From assembly GCF_000720455.1 (NCBI RefSeq), contig NZ_JOAK01000025.1:58455-122454 (forward strand): DNA of 64,000 nt, read 5' to 3'. This document shows, in pieces, positions 8,528 through 16,847 of this stretch (the stretch's first letter is position 1; each line of letters begins with the position of its first letter). This DNA is from Streptomyces virginiae (GTDB lineage: Bacteria > Actinomycetota > Actinomycetes > Streptomycetales > Streptomycetaceae). The notes beneath the pieces are model-generated. The model had not been told where the DNA came from. It searched no databases and worked only from the letters and a program-made list of their open reading frames with translations. The position numbers and the translations under genes were made by a program.

Positions 8528-8808
8528 GTGTGCGAGCCTTGCTGATCTTCACGGCGAGCGCCACTCCTTTCGGGGAACAACCGCAGGTCGTTGAGCGTTC
8601 TTTGAGTGTGGGCGCGGGAGGCGATGTCCCCGGCCCGATCCGGTGCAGTGCCCTCCGCCGTGAGGCGACGCCCTTCCCGCCCCCGCCCGTGAACGCCCCG
8701 GCCCGCCTCCCCCCGGCCGGCTGGGGCCGCCCCGATCGGCCATCCCCCCCCGGCCGGTCGGGGCCCTCGTGTCCGCTCCGCAATCGCCGTGCGCCCGCGT
8801 CTTCCCCT

Positions 8809-10059
8809 CTACGCGAGGCGGAGCCGGAAGCCGCTGCGGGGGAGCGTGGGCATCCGCGACAGCGGGATGGTCAGGTCCTGGTCGGGAACGTGGACGTCGA
8901 GTCCGGCCAGCTCCGTGACGAGGGCCGTCAACAGCGTGACCGTGATGTCCTCGCCCGGACAGCGGTGACCCTCGGCCGCGTCGCCGCCGCCCTGGGGGAT
9001 GAGATGGCGCAGGCTTTCCCCGGCCGCGTAGCGGTGGGGATCGAACCGGTACGGGTGGGCCCACAACTGCGGGTCGTGATGCTGCCCGTACAGGTCCAGC
9101 AGGAGCAGCGTGCCCGCCGGAACGATCTCGCCGCGCCACTGCAGATCGCGGGCGGCGAGCCCGCCGACGAACGGCGCGAAGGGGTAGAAGCGGCGGACCT
9201 CATGGGCGAATCCGGTGGCGAGGTGCCCTGACGCGTCGCCGCGGAGCGGGCCTCGGTGCTCGGGCCACCGGTGCAGGGCGTGCGCGGCGAAGGTGACGAA
9301 CCAGGCGATCGCGACGGTCGGCCGGATGATGTTCAGCAGCTCCACGGCCGCCGGACGCGGGTCCAGTACGGCGCCGTCGGCGTCGCGGTGCCGGGCGACC
9401 ACGTCCAGTGCGCTGCCGTCGGGAGCCGTTTCCCGCTGCTCGCGCACGCGGGCGACCAGTCGCCCCAGCGCCTCCTCCTGCCGCTTGCGGGCGTGGCGGG
9501 CGCGCAGGTGGCGCGGGCCGGCCGTGGCGAATCCGTCGACCATCGCCACGCAGTCCCGCGCCAGCTGCGCGCCGCCCGCCCCGGTGACGGGCACGCCGGT
9601 CCAGTCGCAGACCGCCAGGGCGAGGACCCTGGCGGTCTCGTCGAAGAGCACCACCGACTCCTCCGGCTCCGCCCGCCACCGGCCGACGGCCTCCCGCCAG
9701 CGCAGGAGGACGTGTTCCCGCAGCGCCTCGATGCCCTTGTCGTCCTTCAGCAGGGACAGGAACATCGCCTTGCGGACCCGGTGGGCGAGCCCGTCGAGGG
9801 TGTGCACGGCGCCCTGCCCGAACAGCGTGTCGAGCACCGGGTCCGGGAGCGCGGCCCGCCGCTGGACGTGCTGCTCGTCGTAGAAGAAGGCGACTGCCTC
9901 CGGGCCGCGCAGCGCGACCGTCCGGCGGCCGAGGAGGCGGGTGCGGACCGTGCCGTCCGCCGAGGCGCGCATGTGGTCGGGAAGCCAGGCGTAGCCCTGC
10001 GCCAGCAGCGAGAGAGTGCCGTCGGTCCATACGGACGGGGGGTTCTTGAGTGTCGGCAT
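8809..10059 (-). CDS. CYP152-type cytochrome P450 (fatty-acid peroxygenase-like)
   Basis: 416 residues. The haem ligand Cys367 sits in G-H-R-C-P-G-E-D. The I helix has R-P-T-V-A-I-A-W-F (about residues 245-253) in place of the usual acidic/Thr pair. That Arg-Pro pair is characteristic of CYP152 peroxygenases (P450-BSbeta, SPalpha, OleT), which use H2O2 and position the fatty-acid carboxylate with the Arg. E-V-R-R-F-Y-P-F-A-P is the E-x-x-R helix. Expected reaction: alpha/beta hydroxylation or decarboxylation of fatty acids without redox partners, and none is encoded nearby. A GGGTAG element with GTGT 15 bp upstream precedes the start. Confidence 0.85.
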   Translation of the reverse strand: MPTLKNPPSVWTDGTLSLLAQGYAWLPDHMRASADGTVRTRLLGRRTVALRGPEAVAFFYDEQHVQRRAALPDPVLDTLFGQGAVHTLDGLAHRVRKAMFLSLLKDDKGIEALREHVLLRWREAVGRWRAEPEESVVLFDETARVLALAVCDWTGVPVTGAGGAQLARDCVAMVDGFATAGPRHLRARHARKRQEEALGRLVARVREQRETAPDGSALDVVARHRDADGAVLDPRPAAVELLNIIRPTVAIAWFVTFAAHALHRWPEHRGPLRGDASGHLATGFAHEVRRFYPFAPFVGGLAARDLQWRGEIVPAGTLLLLDLYGQHHDPQLWAHPYRFDPHRYAAGESLRHLIPQGGGDAAEGHRCPGEDITVTLLTALVTELAGLDVHVPDQDLTIPLSRMPTLPRSGFRLRLA

Positions 10060-10068
10060 GGGGTGCGG

Positions 10069-10093
10069 CTACCCGGGGCGGCCGCCCACACAC
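10069..10093 (-). promoter_or_regulatory. Sigma-B-like promoter of the CYP152 gene
   Basis: Minus-strand GTGT (10093-10090), 15 bp, then GGGTAG (10074-10069), fitting the GNNT-N14-16-GGGTA form of sigma-B-family promoters. The ATG is only 9 nt after the -10, predicting an almost leaderless mRNA. Confidence 0.45.
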
Positions 10094-10139
10094 AACGCGC
10101 CCCGTCGCTTTCACCCGGATACTGGAACGACGCCGCAGG

Positions 10140-10165
10140 GCCTACCTCACCGTAGGAGGGGGTAG
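10140..10165 (+). promoter_or_regulatory. Sigma-B-like promoter of the CBS gene
   Basis: GCCT at 10140-10143, 16-bp spacer, GGGTAG at 10160-10165, upstream of the CBS-domain gene starting at 10245. Confidence 0.45.
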
Positions 10166-10244
10166 ACGCAGCGCGGCAGGAGCCGAGCCCTACCGGGCCG
10201 AGCCGCGCGGTGCCGCATTGCCGCTTCGACCATCGGGAGGACCG

Positions 10245-10685
10245 ATGACCCGACGAGTGCACGAGGTGATGACGCGCAACCCGGTGACCGTGGAGCGCCT
10301 GACCTCACTGGCGGAGGCGGCGCGGGTGATGCGGGACGCCGACATCGGGGACGTACTGGTCGTCGAAGAGGGCCGGCTCTGCGGCATCCTCACGGACCGG
10401 GACCTCGTCGTCCGCGGGCTCGCGGAGGACCGCGACCCGGCCGAGACGACCGTGCAGGCGATATGCAGCACCGAACCGCTCACGGTCGGGCCCGACGACC
10501 ACGTCGACGAGGCCGTCGACCTCATGCGCCGGCACGCGCTGCGGCGCCTGCCCGTGCGGACCGGGAGCGGCGAACTCGTCGGCATCGTCACCCTGGGCGA
10601 CCTGGAGGTCGAGCGGGACCCCGGGTCGCCGCTCGCCTCCATCGCGGCAGCGGCAGCGGCCGAGGAGCGGGCGCGCGGAGGGTGA
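10245..10685 (+). CDS. Tandem CBS-domain protein
   Basis: 146 residues; GGGAGG lies 4 nt before the ATG. Two CBS motifs: residues ~5-60 (V-x-E-V-M-T-R-N-P-V-T-V ... G-I-L-T-D-R-D-L-V-V-R) and ~70-125 (T-V-G-P-D-D-H-V-D-E-A-V-D-L-M ... V-G-I-V-T-L-G-D-L). Paired CBS motifs bind adenine nucleotides and act as energy or stress sensors. There is no fused effector domain, so it probably binds a partner. Ends in a short Ala/Glu/Arg tail. The upstream promoter element and neighbours suggest general stress control. Confidence 0.9.
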   Translation: MTRRVHEVMTRNPVTVERLTSLAEAARVMRDADIGDVLVVEEGRLCGILTDRDLVVRGLAEDRDPAETTVQAICSTEPLTVGPDDHVDEAVDLMRRHALRRLPVRTGSGELVGIVTLGDLEVERDPGSPLASIAAAAAAEERARGG

Positions 10686-10737
10686 CGCTGCCGCGCGGCG
10701 TCGTCAGGCCGGACGTCAGGCCGTCCGTCAGGCGGGG

Positions 10738-11103
10738 TCAGGCCGGCGGGACGCCGAAGGGCATGCCGGCGAGGTAGTACGTGCCCAGGGCCTCGCGGTG
10801 CTCGGCGTTCCCGAGGTGCTCGTCCCGGTGGAACTCCGGGGCGGCCTTGATCTGGTCCTTCGTCCGGTCCACGTAGACCTTCTCCGCCGCGTGGTCGATA
10901 CGGGTCACCAGGCCGGCCGGCAGCAGGACCTCCTTGCCGAGGATCCACACTCCGGTGTCGACGACGAGGTAGGCGTCGGTGACCTCGTCGGAGTGCTTGT
11001 CGACCTTGCCGACGGCGCCGTCGAGCGCCTCGACGCCGTAGCCGGTGAGGTCGGCCGCCAGGTACTCGATGCCGGTGCGGTAGGCCCACACGTTCTCCGC
11101 CAT
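10738..11103 (-). CDS. PRC-barrel domain protein
   Basis: 121 residues starting at an ATG preceded by GAAGGAG. Residues ~5-70 (L-T-G-Y-G-V-E-A-L-D-G-A-V-G-K-V-D ... A-Y-L-V-V-D-T-G-x-W-I-L-G-K-E-V-L-L-P) are a PRC-barrel, a small beta fold named for the photosynthetic reaction centre H subunit and widespread in stress proteins. The tail (V-D-R-T-K-D-Q-I-K-x-A-P-E-F) is typical of the Streptomyces form. Role unknown; convergent with the CBS gene. Confidence 0.85.
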   Translation of the reverse strand: MAENVWAYRTGIEYLAADLTGYGVEALDGAVGKVDKHSDEVTDAYLVVDTGVWILGKEVLLPAGLVTRIDHAAEKVYVDRTKDQIKAAPEFHRDEHLGNAEHREALGTYYLAGMPFGVPPA

Positions 11104-11371
11104 GCGGAACAACTCCTTCGTTCGAAACGGTGCGGGGGGATCCCCGGCTCCAAGGCGTCCGAGGGGTCCCCGTCGAGGGCGCGCCTGCCCGCAGCGGGCC
11201 CCTCCACGCGGAAAAAAGAAATCGTGCCCGGAGCGTTTGCGTCCACGGAGTCGGGCCATAAGCGTGTTCACGGGGGTCCGCGGCGGTGAGCGGCGCGGAC
11301 CCCCCGAGCGGACCCGAGCCGCGTGGTGGCCTCCCCCCGCCACTGCGCGGCCGGGGCACCGCCACGTCAGC

Positions 11372-11944
11372 TCACCGGCGGATCGTGAGGCCGTCCAGAG
11401 TGAGGTCGAGCAGGCGCTCCGCCTGCCTGCGGTGCTCCGCCCCCGCCGAGGTGAGGGCGATGCCTTCGAGGGCGGCGGCGATGTCGGCGGGCCCGATGTC
11501 GGTACGGATCGAGCCGGCGGCCGCGCACGCGTCCATGAGCGTGCCGATGGCGGCCTGGATCATCTCCCGGCTCCGACCGTACGGGTTGCCCCCGGTCGCG
11601 GCGATGGCGCGCAGGGCGTCGACCATGCCGTACTTGGCCGTCACGTAGTCCAGGAAGAGCCGCGTCCACGCGCGAAGGGCCTCCAGCGGTGGGTTCTGCG
11701 CGAGCAGAAGGCGGGCCGCGTCGCACAGGTGCGCCAGCTCGTTGCGGTAGACCGCTTCGACCAGGGCCTCCCGGGTGGGGAAGTTCCGGTACAGGGTCGC
11801 GCTGCCGACGCCCGCCTCCTTGGCGATGCGCTCCATCTGCGTGTCCAGCCCCTGTGCCGTGAACACGCGCACGGCGGCGGCGAGGATCTTCTCCCTGTTG
11901 CGCCGTGCGTCGGCCCGCAACGGCCGCTGCGCTCCTTCTGACAT
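11372..11944 (-). CDS. TetR-family repressor
   Basis: 190 residues. The N-terminal helix-turn-helix is at ~13-60 (R-E-K-I-L-A-A-A-V-R-V-F ... G-V-G-S-A-T-L-Y-R-N-F-P-T-R-E-A-L). The C-terminal ligand domain (~75-185) contains the L-D-G-L-T end of the common Streptomyces type. It is divergent from an SDR dehydrogenase, with a perfect inverted repeat between them, so it most likely represses that gene and itself. The ligand is unknown. Confidence 0.92.
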   Translation of the reverse strand: MSEGAQRPLRADARRNREKILAAAVRVFTAQGLDTQMERIAKEAGVGSATLYRNFPTREALVEAVYRNELAHLCDAARLLLAQNPPLEALRAWTRLFLDYVTAKYGMVDALRAIAATGGNPYGRSREMIQAAIGTLMDACAAAGSIRTDIGPADIAAALEGIALTSAGAEHRRQAERLLDLTLDGLTIRR

Positions 11945-11980
11945 CGGTGTCCGCCCTTCCCTCTTCGTGCCCGCGGGTTG

Positions 11981-12004
11981 CTAAGTGGGGTACCCCCCAC
12001 TTAG
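11981..12004. promoter_or_regulatory. TetR operator (perfect inverted repeat)
   Basis: CTAAGTGGGG-N4-CCCCACTTAG, 10-bp perfect arms, in the divergent promoter region. A weaker second dyad, 7 of 9 matched, lies at 12014-12034 (AAATGGGGG-ACT-CCCCGCTTT). Confidence 0.75.
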
Positions 12005-12071
12005 TCTCAAGTTAAATGGGGGACTCCCCGCTTTCACTGTAAGTCACAAAGAGCCAACGGGGGAGCCGCTC

Positions 12072-12809
12072 ATGTCGGGCATCCAGGGCAAGGTCGTCGC
12101 GATCACGGGCGCCAGCAGCGGTATCGGCGAGGCGACCGCCGCCCACCTCGCCGAAAGGGGCGCCCGGCTCGTGCTCGGCGCCCGGCGCGAGGACCGGCTG
12201 AACGCGGTCGTGGACCGCATCACGGCCAGGGGCGGCACCGCCGTCGGCGTCATCGTCGACGTCACGCGCCGCGAGGACCTACGGCGCCTGACGGACACGG
12301 CCGTCGAGCGGTTCGGCCGGCTCGACGTCCTCGTCTCCAACGCCGGCACCATGGCCGTCTCGCCCTTCGACGACCTGCGCCAGGACGACTGGGACGCCAT
12401 GGTCTCCACTCACATCACCGGTCTGCTCAACGGCATCGGGGCGGCACTGCCCGTCTTCCGCCGACAGCGCTCCGGCCACTTCGTCAACGTCGGTTCCACC
12501 GCCGCCCACGTCGTCAAGTCCCCGCAGGCCGTCTACGCGGCCACCAAGACGGCGGTGAAGGTGCTCACGGAGGGGTTGCGCCAGGAGTCGGGCCCCGACC
12601 TGCGCGTCACCCTCGTCTCGCCCGGTTTCACCCACACCGAGGGGGTCGGGAAGGGAGCCGGCCCCGAGGTGGCCGCCGCGATGGTCCGGCAGCGCGACGA
12701 GATCGCCATGCCGCCCTCGGCCGTGGCCTCCGCCATCGCCTACGCGATCGAGCAGCCCGACGGCGTCGACGTCGGCGAGATCGTCGTCCGGCCCACCGCG
12801 CAGGCCTGA
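12072..12809 (+). CDS. Short-chain dehydrogenase/reductase
   Basis: 245 residues. Classical SDR features are in order: cofactor loop T-G-A-S-S-G-I-G (~14-21), D-V (~66) for adenine, N-A-G (~93-95), catalytic Ser in V-G-S-T (~142) and Y-A-A-T-K (~155-159). An Arg-rich segment after beta-2 (G-A-R-R-E-D-R) suggests NADPH. Start chosen at the ATG with a GGGGAG site upstream. The substrate is not predictable. Divergently transcribed from the TetR gene and probably its target; a strong hairpin follows. Confidence 0.92.
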   Translation: MSGIQGKVVAITGASSGIGEATAAHLAERGARLVLGARREDRLNAVVDRITARGGTAVGVIVDVTRREDLRRLTDTAVERFGRLDVLVSNAGTMAVSPFDDLRQDDWDAMVSTHITGLLNGIGAALPVFRRQRSGHFVNVGSTAAHVVKSPQAVYAATKTAVKVLTEGLRQESGPDLRVTLVSPGFTHTEGVGKGAGPEVAAAMVRQRDEIAMPPSAVASAIAYAIEQPDGVDVGEIVVRPTAQA

Positions 12810-12829
12810 CCGCACCCACGGCCCCGATC

Positions 12830-12881
12830 GCACGACGTACGGCCCTGACCGCACCAGCGCGATCAGGGCCGTACGTCGTGC
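12830..12881. terminator. Strong hairpin terminator
   Basis: Perfect 19-bp arms (12830-12848 and 12863-12881, core ACGTACGGCCCTGA) with a 14-nt loop, just after the SDR stop and facing the flavodoxin-like gene on the other strand; likely bidirectional. Confidence 0.85.
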
Positions 12882-13025
12882 CTCACAGGGCACGCACCGC
12901 CCAGTTGGGAGAGCGCGGGGCCGGGATCGGCCGCAACGAGCGGCACGGCGGCGGGGTGCCTGCTTCTTCGTCATGATCCTTCTCCTTGCGGCCGCCGGGG
13001 CCGTGCACGGGTGCGGAACCGCCGG

Positions 13026-13649
13026 TCAGCTCGCCGGATACGGGGTGCCCTTGAGTCGTCGGGCCAGATGGGCGGTGTTGGCGGCGAGTGCGGCCGTCGT
13101 GGCGGCGGTCTTCTCGGGCGTCTTGTCGAGGTCCTGGTAGTCGGTGCCCTGCATGGCCTCGCCGACCCAGTAGGTGACGGCGTTCGGGGCGAGGGAGAAG
13201 CCGACGTCGTTCAGACCCTGGAAGAGGTCGGCGCTGACCTTGTGCGCGCCGTCCTCGTTGCCGACGACGCAGACCGCGGCGACCTTGCCGTAGGTCAGCA
13301 TGCGGCCCTCGTCGTCGCTCTCGGAGATCTCCGCATTGAGGCGTTCCAGGACGCGCTGGGCGATGCTGGACGGGTGCCCGAGCCAGATCGGCGTCGACAG
13401 GATCAGGATGTCGGTGCCGAGGATGGTGTCGCGGATCTCCGGCCAGGCGTCGCCGTCGCCCATGTCGGTCTGCACGCCGGGTTTCACGTCGTGGTCGGCG
13501 ATGCGGACGGTCTTGCCCGTGACGCCGTGTTCGGCGAGCGCCGCCATCGTCTGTTCCGCCAGCAGCTGGGAGCTGGACGGAGCGGGGGAGGGGGTGAGGG
13601 TGCAAACGAGCGCGACAGCGCGGAGCGGAGTGTTCCTGTTGGGGTCCAT
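13026..13649 (-). CDS. Flavodoxin-like NAD(P)H-dependent oxidoreductase
   Basis: 207 residues. The fold markers are those of FMN-binding flavodoxin-like reductases: V-C-T-L-T-P-S-P-x-x-S-S-S (~15-27) as the phosphate loop, S-T-P-I-W-L-G-H-P-S-S (~84-94) as the flavin ring loop, and V-G-N-E-D-G-A-H (~128-135). Likely an FMN-dependent quinone or flavin reductase in the cytosol. A GGGTAG element lies just ahead of the start. Confidence 0.85.
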   Translation of the reverse strand: MDPNRNTPLRAVALVCTLTPSPAPSSSQLLAEQTMAALAEHGVTGKTVRIADHDVKPGVQTDMGDGDAWPEIRDTILGTDILILSTPIWLGHPSSIAQRVLERLNAEISESDDEGRMLTYGKVAAVCVVGNEDGAHKVSADLFQGLNDVGFSLAPNAVTYWVGEAMQGTDYQDLDKTPEKTAATTAALAANTAHLARRLKGTPYPAS

Positions 13650-13658
13650 GGTGTCCGG

Positions 13659-13664
13659 CTACCC
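13659..13664 (-). promoter_or_regulatory. GGGTAG promoter-like element of the flavodoxin gene
   Basis: Minus-strand GGGTAGCCGG ends within 10 nt of the ATG at 13649. At 15-bp spacing the -35 reads ACAT instead of GNNT. Confidence 0.3.
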
Positions 13665-13786
13665 TCGCCCCCGGCTTTGATGTCGTAAGTAAGACGATTA
13701 ATCCCTTCTGGCTCGATCGGTGACGCCGGGGCCACGCGCGACGGGCGTCACTGCACACCGATGGGAAATCCGGGCAGGCGCGACCC

Positions 13787-14785
13787 ATGGAATGCGTGGT
13801 GTACGAGGAACTGTCCGGGCGGTCGGAAACCGTCGAGTGCGGCCTTGACGACGAGGCCTGCCGGCTGGTGCTGAAACGGTTGCGGGGACTGGAAGGCGGC
13901 GAATTCGGCTGGGTGCGGCTCGTGGACCCGGCCGAGGGGGAACTCGTGCAGCTGGCCGAGGAGCTGGGTCTGCACCGTCTGGCGGTCGAGGACGCCGTCC
14001 AGGCACGCCAGCGCCCGAAGCGCGAGCGCTTCGGCGACGTACTGGCCGTTGCGCTCAAGACCCTCTGGTACGTCGAGGAGGAAGCGGCCGTGGAGACGGG
14101 CGAGTTGATGCTCTTCGTCGGGCCCCGCTACGTCCTCACCGTCCGGCACGGCGAAGTGGACCCGACGGCCGAGGCGGCCGACCGGCTGGCCGCCGACCCG
14201 TCCATGCTGCGGTCCGGCCCCCTCTCGGTCCTGCACGCCGTACTCGACGTCGTCGTCGACGCCTACAGCGAGGCCGCCGAGACGGTGCGCGCCGAACTCC
14301 AACGGCTGGAGGACCGCGTCTTCTCCGCCTCCCGCGTCGACCACACCGAGGACATCTACTCGCTGAAACGGGAGGTACGCGAGTTCCGCGATGCCGTCCA
14401 GCCGCTGGTCCCGGTCCTGAGCGGCCTGTTGAGCGGCCTGAGCGGCGAGGACCGCCGCCCGTCGAAGGTCCTGCCGTACTTCCGCGACGTCGCCGACCAC
14501 CTGCACCGCACCGAAACCGAGGTGCGGACCCTCGACGAACTGCTCAACGCGGTGCTCGGCGCACAGCAAGCACGGGTCGGTACCTGGCAGAACGACGACA
14601 TGCGGCGCATCTCCGCCTGGGCCGCGATCTTCGCCGTCCCCACCATGGTCGCCGGCGTCTACGGAATGAACTTCGAGCACATGCCGGAACTGGGCTGGAG
14701 CTACGGCTACCCGCTCGCCGTCGGCCTCATGGCGACGGCGTCGGGCCTCCTCTACCGCGCCTTCCGGCGCAACGGCTGGCTCTGA
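13787..14785 (+). CDS. corA: CorA-family divalent cation transporter
   Basis: 332 residues. The C-terminus has two transmembrane helices with the signature Y-G-M-N-F-E-H-M-P-E-L in the loop between them (~290-300). The large N-terminal cytosolic domain (~1-260), rich in acidic residues and long helices, forms the funnel. CorA proteins are pentameric Mg2+/Co2+ channels; Zn2+-exporting relatives share the motif. Length and motif are standard. Confidence 0.93.
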   Translation: MECVVYEELSGRSETVECGLDDEACRLVLKRLRGLEGGEFGWVRLVDPAEGELVQLAEELGLHRLAVEDAVQARQRPKRERFGDVLAVALKTLWYVEEEAAVETGELMLFVGPRYVLTVRHGEVDPTAEAADRLAADPSMLRSGPLSVLHAVLDVVVDAYSEAAETVRAELQRLEDRVFSASRVDHTEDIYSLKREVREFRDAVQPLVPVLSGLLSGLSGEDRRPSKVLPYFRDVADHLHRTETEVRTLDELLNAVLGAQQARVGTWQNDDMRRISAWAAIFAVPTMVAGVYGMNFEHMPELGWSYGYPLAVGLMATASGLLYRAFRRNGWL

Positions 14786-14865
14786 GGGCGGGGCGGACGG
14801 CGCCGAGCGCGAATTGCCCCGGGCCGGACTGACATGACCGGCGCCGCGCTGGACAGCCGCACGGC

Positions 14866-15903
14866 ATGAGAACTCCACCGAACCAGGGCCACAGCGGCGA
14901 GCGCGAGCGCGAGCGCGAGACCGACGCCGGCCCGAGCGCACTGGTCGAGGAACGCGCCCCGGACGAGCCCACCGAGTTGCCCGCACGCTCCTGGAAAGCG
15001 GTGTTCCGCGGCACGGCCGGGGAATTCGGCAATGACGAGCTGGCCGACCGGGCCGCGGCACTGACCTACTACGGAGTGCTGGCGATCTTCCCGGCCCTCC
15101 TGGTCCTCGTGTCGCTGCTGGGCCTGGCCGGCGAGTCGACGGCCGGGCGAGTGCTGGACAACCTCCAGCAGCTGGCTCCCGGTTCCGCCCGGGACGTGAT
15201 CACGGACGCGGTCGAGCAACTGCAGGGCCGCAGCGGCGTCGGATCGCTGATGGCCGTCGTCGGCCTCGTCGTGGCGCTGTGGTCCGCCTCCGGCTACGTG
15301 GCCGCCTTCATCCGGTCCGCGAACGCCGTGTACGACGTGCCCGAGGGCCGCCCGGCGTGGAAGGTGCTGCCGCTGCGCCTCGCGCTCACCGTCACGCTGA
15401 TGGTGCTCGCCTGCGCCGGCGCGCTCATCGTGGTCTTCACCGGCCGTCTGGCCCGGCAGGCGGGCGACGCCCTCGGGATCGGCGACATAGGACTGACGGT
15501 GTGGTCGATCGCCAAATGGCCCGCCCTGGTCCTCCTCGTCACGATCATGATCGCGCTCCTGTACTGGGCGGCGCCGAACGCGAAGGGGCGCGGCTTCAGG
15601 TGGGTGACTCCGGGCAGCCTTCTGGCCCTGCTGATCTGGATGACGGCTTCGGCCGGCTTCGCGTTCTACGTCGCGAACTTCGCCTCCTACAACAAGACGT
15701 ACGGAACCGTCGCGGGTGTCGTGGTCTTCCTGATCTGGCTGTGGATCACCAACCTGGCCATCCTCCTCGGGCTGGAATTCGACGCGGAACTGGCCCGTCA
15801 GCGCGCGGTGGCCGGAGGGATGCCCAAGGACGAGGAACCCTATGTGCGCCCCCGTGACACCCGCGCGTGGAACGCCGAGGACCGCCGCCGCATGAACCGC
15901 TGA
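14866..15903 (+). CDS. YihY/BrkB-family inner membrane protein
   Basis: 345 residues. A charged N-terminus contains a short G-E-R-E-R-E-R-E repeat. From ~55 on there are six hydrophobic segments, with the family markers A-L-T-Y-Y-G-V-L-A-I-F-P-A-L (~67-80), A-Y-R-x-x-Y-D-V-P-E-G-R-P-type loop (~150-160) and the late T-Y-G-T-V-A-G-V-V-V-F-L-I-W-L-W segment. Function of the family is unsettled despite its old RNase BN label. Sits in the stress island after corA, 80 bp away. Confidence 0.92.
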   Translation: MRTPPNQGHSGERERERETDAGPSALVEERAPDEPTELPARSWKAVFRGTAGEFGNDELADRAAALTYYGVLAIFPALLVLVSLLGLAGESTAGRVLDNLQQLAPGSARDVITDAVEQLQGRSGVGSLMAVVGLVVALWSASGYVAAFIRSANAVYDVPEGRPAWKVLPLRLALTVTLMVLACAGALIVVFTGRLARQAGDALGIGDIGLTVWSIAKWPALVLLVTIMIALLYWAAPNAKGRGFRWVTPGSLLALLIWMTASAGFAFYVANFASYNKTYGTVAGVVVFLIWLWITNLAILLGLEFDAELARQRAVAGGMPKDEEPYVRPRDTRAWNAEDRRRMNR

Positions 15904-15919
15904 TCCGGCCGGGTGGAAC

Positions 15920-15944
15920 GGGTGCCGGTGCGCTTATCGGGTAG
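15920..15944 (+). promoter_or_regulatory. Sigma-B-like promoter of the holin-like/DUF3618 operon
   Basis: GGGT (15920-15923), 15-bp spacer, GGGTAG (15939-15944), followed by GCGCGC. Lies 46 bp before the first ATG. Confidence 0.45.
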
Positions 15945-15989
15945 GCGCGCGTCGACAGTGGCGTATGCATCGTGAAGGGGTGGCTCCGT

Positions 15990-16403
15990 ATGAGCACGAT
16001 AGAACGGCAGACCCATGTGGCCGATGAATCCGTGAGCGTCCTCGTCTCGCGGGCTTCCCGGCAGATCTCGGAACTGGTCCGCGAGGAGATGCAGCTGGCG
16101 CGGGCGGAAATGACGCAGAAAGGGAAGCGCTTCGGGAAAGGCGGCGGCCTCTTCGGCGCGGCGGGCATGTTGGGATTCCTGGCGGCGCAGGCCCTGACGG
16201 CGACCTGTATCGCGGCCCTCGCGCTGGTACTGCCGCTGTGGGCCTCGGCCCTGATCATCACGGTGGCGCTGGCGATCGTCGCCGCGGTGATGGCTGTGGC
16301 AGGGAAGAAGCAGGTGGCCAGGGCCGGCTCCCCGGTGCCGGCGCAGACCATCGACAGCGTGAAGGCCGACCTGGCCGAGATGAGGGAGAAGGCACACCGA
16401 TGA
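15990..16403 (+). CDS. Phage-holin-family (actinobacterial holin-X-like) membrane protein
   Basis: 137 residues. A short amphipathic N-terminal helix with L-V-R-E-E-M-Q-L-A-R-A-E-M is followed by two transmembrane helices (~55-75 and ~82-103). This is the standard form of the chromosomal holin-like proteins that pair with DUF3618 in Streptomyces; it is not part of a prophage here. ATG 15990 was preferred over GTG 15972 because AAGGGG sits just upstream. Its stop overlaps the next ATG (ATGA), so the two are co-translated. Confidence 0.88.
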   Translation: MSTIERQTHVADESVSVLVSRASRQISELVREEMQLARAEMTQKGKRFGKGGGLFGAAGMLGFLAAQALTATCIAALALVLPLWASALIITVALAIVAAVMAVAGKKQVARAGSPVPAQTIDSVKADLAEMREKAHR

Positions 16404-16813
16404 CCGACGGACCCAACACACCCAACACGCCCAACACACCCGACGTACCCGGCGCATCCGAGGCATCTGACGCATCCAGCGAGCGCCGGACCGACATCGG
16501 CACGCCCACCCCAGACGAGCTGCGCGAACAGGTCGAACGCACGCGTGACGAACTCGGGCAGACCATCGAGGCGCTCGCGGGCAAGGCCGACGTCAAGGCG
16601 CAGGCCAAGGAGAAGACCGCGCAGGTCGCCGACCGGATCCACGACAAGGCCGCGCACACGGCTCAGCTGGTGCACGACGCGACGCCCGATCCGGTCCTGG
16701 ACGCGGCGGGCAGGGTCGCGTCGACGGCACGCGCCAACCGCAAGCCGCTGCTCGTGGCCGGCGCGGCCCTGCTGGTCGTCCTGCTGGTCTGGCGCGGCCG
16801 CGGATGCCGGTGA
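16400..16813 (+). CDS. DUF3618 membrane-anchored protein
   Basis: 137 residues; starts within the ATGA overlap of the preceding gene. A disordered N-terminus with N-T-P repeats (about residues 5-14), then the DUF3618 signature T-P-D-E-L-R-E-Q-V-E-R-T-R-D-E-L-G-Q-T-I-E-A-L (~35-57). A long charged helix follows, then one C-terminal transmembrane helix (~115-132). Function unknown; conserved partner of the holin-like gene. Confidence 0.9.
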   Translation: MTDGPNTPNTPNTPDVPGASEASDASSERRTDIGTPTPDELREQVERTRDELGQTIEALAGKADVKAQAKEKTAQVADRIHDKAAHTAQLVHDATPDPVLDAAGRVASTARANRKPLLVAGAALLVVLLVWRGRGCR

Positions 16814-16847
16814 AAGCCCGTGGCGGGCCCGTAAGCCCGGCGATTGC

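Noticed and set aside
12279-12974. Minus-strand frame starting M-T-K-K-Q with AAGGAG upstream, after the flavodoxin-like gene
   Set aside because: The ribosome binding site is good, but the frame soon runs through a strong terminator hairpin and antisense through the SDR gene with no sensible protein pattern.
15990-16813. Holin-like gene taken as a sign of a prophage
   Set aside because: No lysin, structural or integrase genes; the holin-like/DUF3618 pair is a normal chromosomal feature of Streptomyces.
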